Source: Asaia bogorensis
GTDB taxonomy: Bacteria; Pseudomonadota; Alphaproteobacteria; CACIAM-22H2
Assembly (NCBI GenBank): GCA_945901855.1
Contig: CAMDLT010000031.1
Span: 1 to 47,042, forward strand
DNA length: 47,042 bases
Reading direction: 5' to 3'
The position numbers were made by a program, and so were the translations under genes. Shown here piece after piece: positions 45,080-47,042 of this stretch (position 1 is its first letter; each line of letters starts with the position of its first letter). The notes under the pieces were generated by a model. It ran no database searches and had not been told where the DNA came from. It saw nothing but the letters and a program-made list of their open reading frames with translations.

Positions 45080-46498
45080 ATGGCGCGCAAGACCTTGCTT
45101 GGCAACAAGATCCGGCGTTTGCGCGAGGGCGCGAACCTCACGCAAGCGCGGATGGCCGAACAGCTCGGCATTTCGGCGAGCTACCTCAACCTCATCGAGC
45201 ACGACCAGCGCCCGGTGACGGTCGCCCTGCTCCTCAAACTCGGCAAACAATTCGACGTCGAATTGACCGACCTCTCGGACGACGACGACCGCAAACTCGC
45301 CACGGGCCTGCGCGAAGTCTTCGCCGACGGCACGCTCGCCGCCCAAGGAATCGCACCCGAAGAGATCAAAGCGCTCGCCGAAGCGGCGCCCAACGCCGCC
45401 AAAGCGATCCTCGAACTTTACCGCGCGTACCGGCTCGCGCGCGACGATGCGCAATCGATGACGCTGGGATTGCCGAGCGGCAACACGCGCAAGATGGTGC
45501 TGCCGGCCGAAGAAGCGCGCGATTTTTTCCACGATCGCGCCAACTATTTCGACGACATCGAAGCCGCCGCCGAAGCCGTCGTGGCCGAGGCCGGCATTCC
45601 GCTGGGCGAAGCGTGGCGCGGCCTCGTCGATTACGCCAAAGCCAAGTTCGGCATTGCCGTCGAAATCGTCGAGCCTGCGGTACTTGGCGGCGGCGTGCGG
45701 CGGTACGATGCCAAAACCAAAAAACTGCTTTTGAGCGAAACGCTGCCGCGCGCGTCGCGCCGCTTCCATCTCGCCTACCAGATCGCGCTGTTTGCGGCGC
45801 GAAAGCCGGTCGATCTCATCGTCGTCACGGCAAAACTCGCCTCGAAGGAAACCGAAACGCTGGTGCGCGTCGGGCTCTACAATTATTTCGCGGGCGCGGT
45901 GCTGATGCCTTACGCGCCCTATGTCGCGGCGGCACGCGCGCTGCGCTACGATATCGAACTGCTGTCGAACCATTTTGGCGTCAGCTTCGAGCAAGCCTGC
46001 CATCGCCTCTCGACGCTCCAGCGGCCGGGCGACAAGGGCGTGCCGTTGTGGCTGGTGCGCACGGACATTGCGGGCAATGTCTCGAAGCGCTTTTCGGCTG
46101 CCGGTTTCCATTTTTCGAGATTCGGCGGATCGTGCCCGCGCTGGATCGTGCACGAGGCGTTTACCAGCCCTGGCCGCATCCTGACGCAAGCCGCCCGTCT
46201 GCCCGACGGCGCAACATTCTTTTGCGTGGCGCGCACGGTCGCCAAAACCGGCGGCGGTTTTCTCGAACCGCCCACGTTGCTGGCCGTGAGCATCGGCTGC
46301 GAAATTGGCCGGGCGCACGAACTCGTCTATGCCGACGGCTTGGATCTCGAAAAAATTGGCCATGCGGTCGAAATCGGCGTGGGCTGCCGCGTGTGCGAGC
46401 GCGACAATTGCCGCCAACGCGCCGCCCCGCCTTTGCAGCACCGCCTCGACATCGACGTGAACGCAAAAGGTGCGAGCGCGTATGCGTTTAAGAAATAG
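45080..46498 (+). CDS. ScfR/RamB-like short-chain fatty acyl-CoA regulator
   Basis: A 472-residue regulator. Residues 5-65 are an Xre helix-turn-helix (LGNKIRRLREGANLTQARMA, ISASYLNLIEHDQRP). An ImmA/IrrE-like region follows near 160-270 but reads RRFHLAYQIALFA where a peptidase would have HExxH, so it is not expected to be a protease. The C-terminal DUF2083-type part ends with GVGCRVCERDNCRQRA, the cysteine cluster of this family. Known relatives activate or repress isocitrate lyase and propionate genes in response to acyl-CoAs. AGGAG precedes the ATG. It is divergent from aceA. Confidence 0.9.
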   Translation: MARKTLLGNKIRRLREGANLTQARMAEQLGISASYLNLIEHDQRPVTVALLLKLGKQFDVELTDLSDDDDRKLATGLREVFADGTLAAQGIAPEEIKALAEAAPNAAKAILELYRAYRLARDDAQSMTLGLPSGNTRKMVLPAEEARDFFHDRANYFDDIEAAAEAVVAEAGIPLGEAWRGLVDYAKAKFGIAVEIVEPAVLGGGVRRYDAKTKKLLLSETLPRASRRFHLAYQIALFAARKPVDLIVVTAKLASKETETLVRVGLYNYFAGAVLMPYAPYVAAARALRYDIELLSNHFGVSFEQACHRLSTLQRPGDKGVPLWLVRTDIAGNVSKRFSAAGFHFSRFGGSCPRWIVHEAFTSPGRILTQAARLPDGATFFCVARTVAKTGGGFLEPPTLLAVSIGCEIGRAHELVYADGLDLEKIGHAVEIGVGCRVCERDNCRQRAAPPLQHRLDIDVNAKGASAYAFKK

Positions 46499-46501
46499 GG
46501 G

Positions 46502-46924
46502 TCAGCGCGTCGCGGTCCACGGATCGATCACCGTCAGGCCCGCAGCATGGAACGCACTCGCGTCGCGCGATGCCACAGTAAATCTGCTCGCAGCGGCGAT
46601 CGCGGCAATGTAGCCGTCGGGTGTTGGAAAGCCTTTTCCGGCAGCGCGCGCCTTTACGGCCAGATCGGCATAGTGCTGCGCTGCCATGGTATCGAATGGA
46701 AGGATGCGCGCGGCGAACGCGACCAAGACCTCGTCGAGCGCTGCGGTCAATGCGGCCTTGCGCTTGCCAGCCGGCGCAGTGCCAATGCCGAACAGAAGCT
46801 CAGCAACCGTTATGCTTGAAAGGAACAACGTCTCGGACGACTGGACATCCAGCCAGGCGCGAACGCTTGGATGCGGTTCGCGCGTCATCGCTTCCGAGAT
46901 AACATTTGTGTCCAACAGGATCAT
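46502..46924 (-). CDS. VapC/FitB-type PIN-domain toxin
   Basis: A 140-residue PIN-domain ribonuclease with the acidic site D5 (MILLDTNVISEAM), E42 (ITVAELLFGIG), D103 (TPDGYIAAIA) and D121 (ASRDASAF). All four residues are present, so the enzyme should be active. It lies directly after a small gene whose C-terminal end is visible at the window edge and is the likely antitoxin, 13 bases upstream. It converges on the ScfR-like gene with only three bases between them. Confidence 0.9.
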   Translation of the reverse strand: MILLDTNVISEAMTREPHPSVRAWLDVQSSETLFLSSITVAELLFGIGTAPAGKRKAALTAALDEVLVAFAARILPFDTMAAQHYADLAVKARAAGKGFPTPDGYIAAIAAASRFTVASRDASAFHAAGLTVIDPWTATR

Positions 46925-46937
46925 TCGAGGCGTCCCG

Positions 46938-47042
46938 TCAATCGAACTTCAGGGGCTCGGCAGGACGCTTGTCTTGGACTTGTTCGATGGCTTCGATATC
47001 GGCTTTGGTTATGTCGTATTTCCGCCCGATTTCTTGCAAAAA
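46938..47042 (-). CDS. probable VapB/FitA-type antitoxin, C-terminal part only
   Basis: The last 34 or so codons are visible, reading LQEIGRKYDITKADIEAIEQ and VQDKRPAEPLKFD before the TGA. The N-terminal DNA-binding part is off the window. The short acidic tail ending in FD and its position before the PIN toxin support the antitoxin role. The family cannot be fixed without the missing part. Confidence 0.65.
   Translation of the reverse strand, partial: FLQEIGRKYDITKADIEAIEQVQDKRPAEPLKFD

Overview
The window is a 47-kb piece of chromosome from a GC-rich alphaproteobacterium. The best clues are the order rpiB-glyA-nrdR-ribD-ribE-ribB, an alphaproteobacterial-type ParC, a ScfR-type regulator facing isocitrate lyase, a LdtR-like MarR protein and Bpt. 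A Rhodospirillales-like lineage fits, but the genus cannot be named from these bases alone. I saw no rRNA or tRNA gene, no CRISPR array and no insertion sequence.

Layout. 1-4901: leftward housekeeping block for riboflavin synthesis (ribB cut by the edge, ribE, ribD), nrdR, glyA, rpiB and a small conserved ORF. 4956-9405: rightward genes for a YbgC-like thioesterase, RidA, glutaryl-CoA dehydrogenase, a CBS-like histidine kinase and an LrgA/LrgB pair. 9410-14818: leftward LdtR-like MarR regulator, then a valine-catabolism set (3-hydroxyisobutyrate dehydrogenase, 3-hydroxyisobutyryl-CoA hydrolase, isobutyryl-CoA-type dehydrogenase) with a MASE1 histidine kinase inside it. 14930-27125: hemB, two overlapping alpha/beta hydrolases, two EamA exporters, a CaiB-type CoA-transferase overlapping an aldehyde dehydrogenase, a penicillin-acylase-like hydrolase, motB, an RDD protein and bpt. 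27345-30789: a TRAP transporter whose binding-protein gene converges on its permease genes across a two-way terminator. 30943-34549: leftward bioY, parC, recO.

The accessory part is 34550-43400. Right of recO lies a scar made of the first 34 codons of a benE-like gene joined to an internal piece of a second, diverged recO. Next come a secreted protein, a histidine kinase/response regulator pair, an intact benE and a secreted serine protease with three cysteine-paired repeats. After them is an MqsR/MqsA-type toxin-antitoxin module. Its toxin reading frame is broken by one in-frame TGA, while the antitoxin, the promoter and an MqsA-like operator look intact. A small membrane protein and a LysR regulator follow.

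The right end holds isocitrate lyase (glyoxylate shunt) facing a ScfR/RamB-like regulator with RamB-like motifs between them, then a VapC/FitB toxin and the tail of its antitoxin at the edge.

Together the catabolic genes suggest a heterotroph using branched-chain amino acids, glutarate/lysine-type acids, short-chain fatty acids and organic acids, with flagellar motility. The least ordinary places are the recO/benE scar, the broken mqsR with its preserved operator, the repeat-protease fusion and the aceA/scfR control region.
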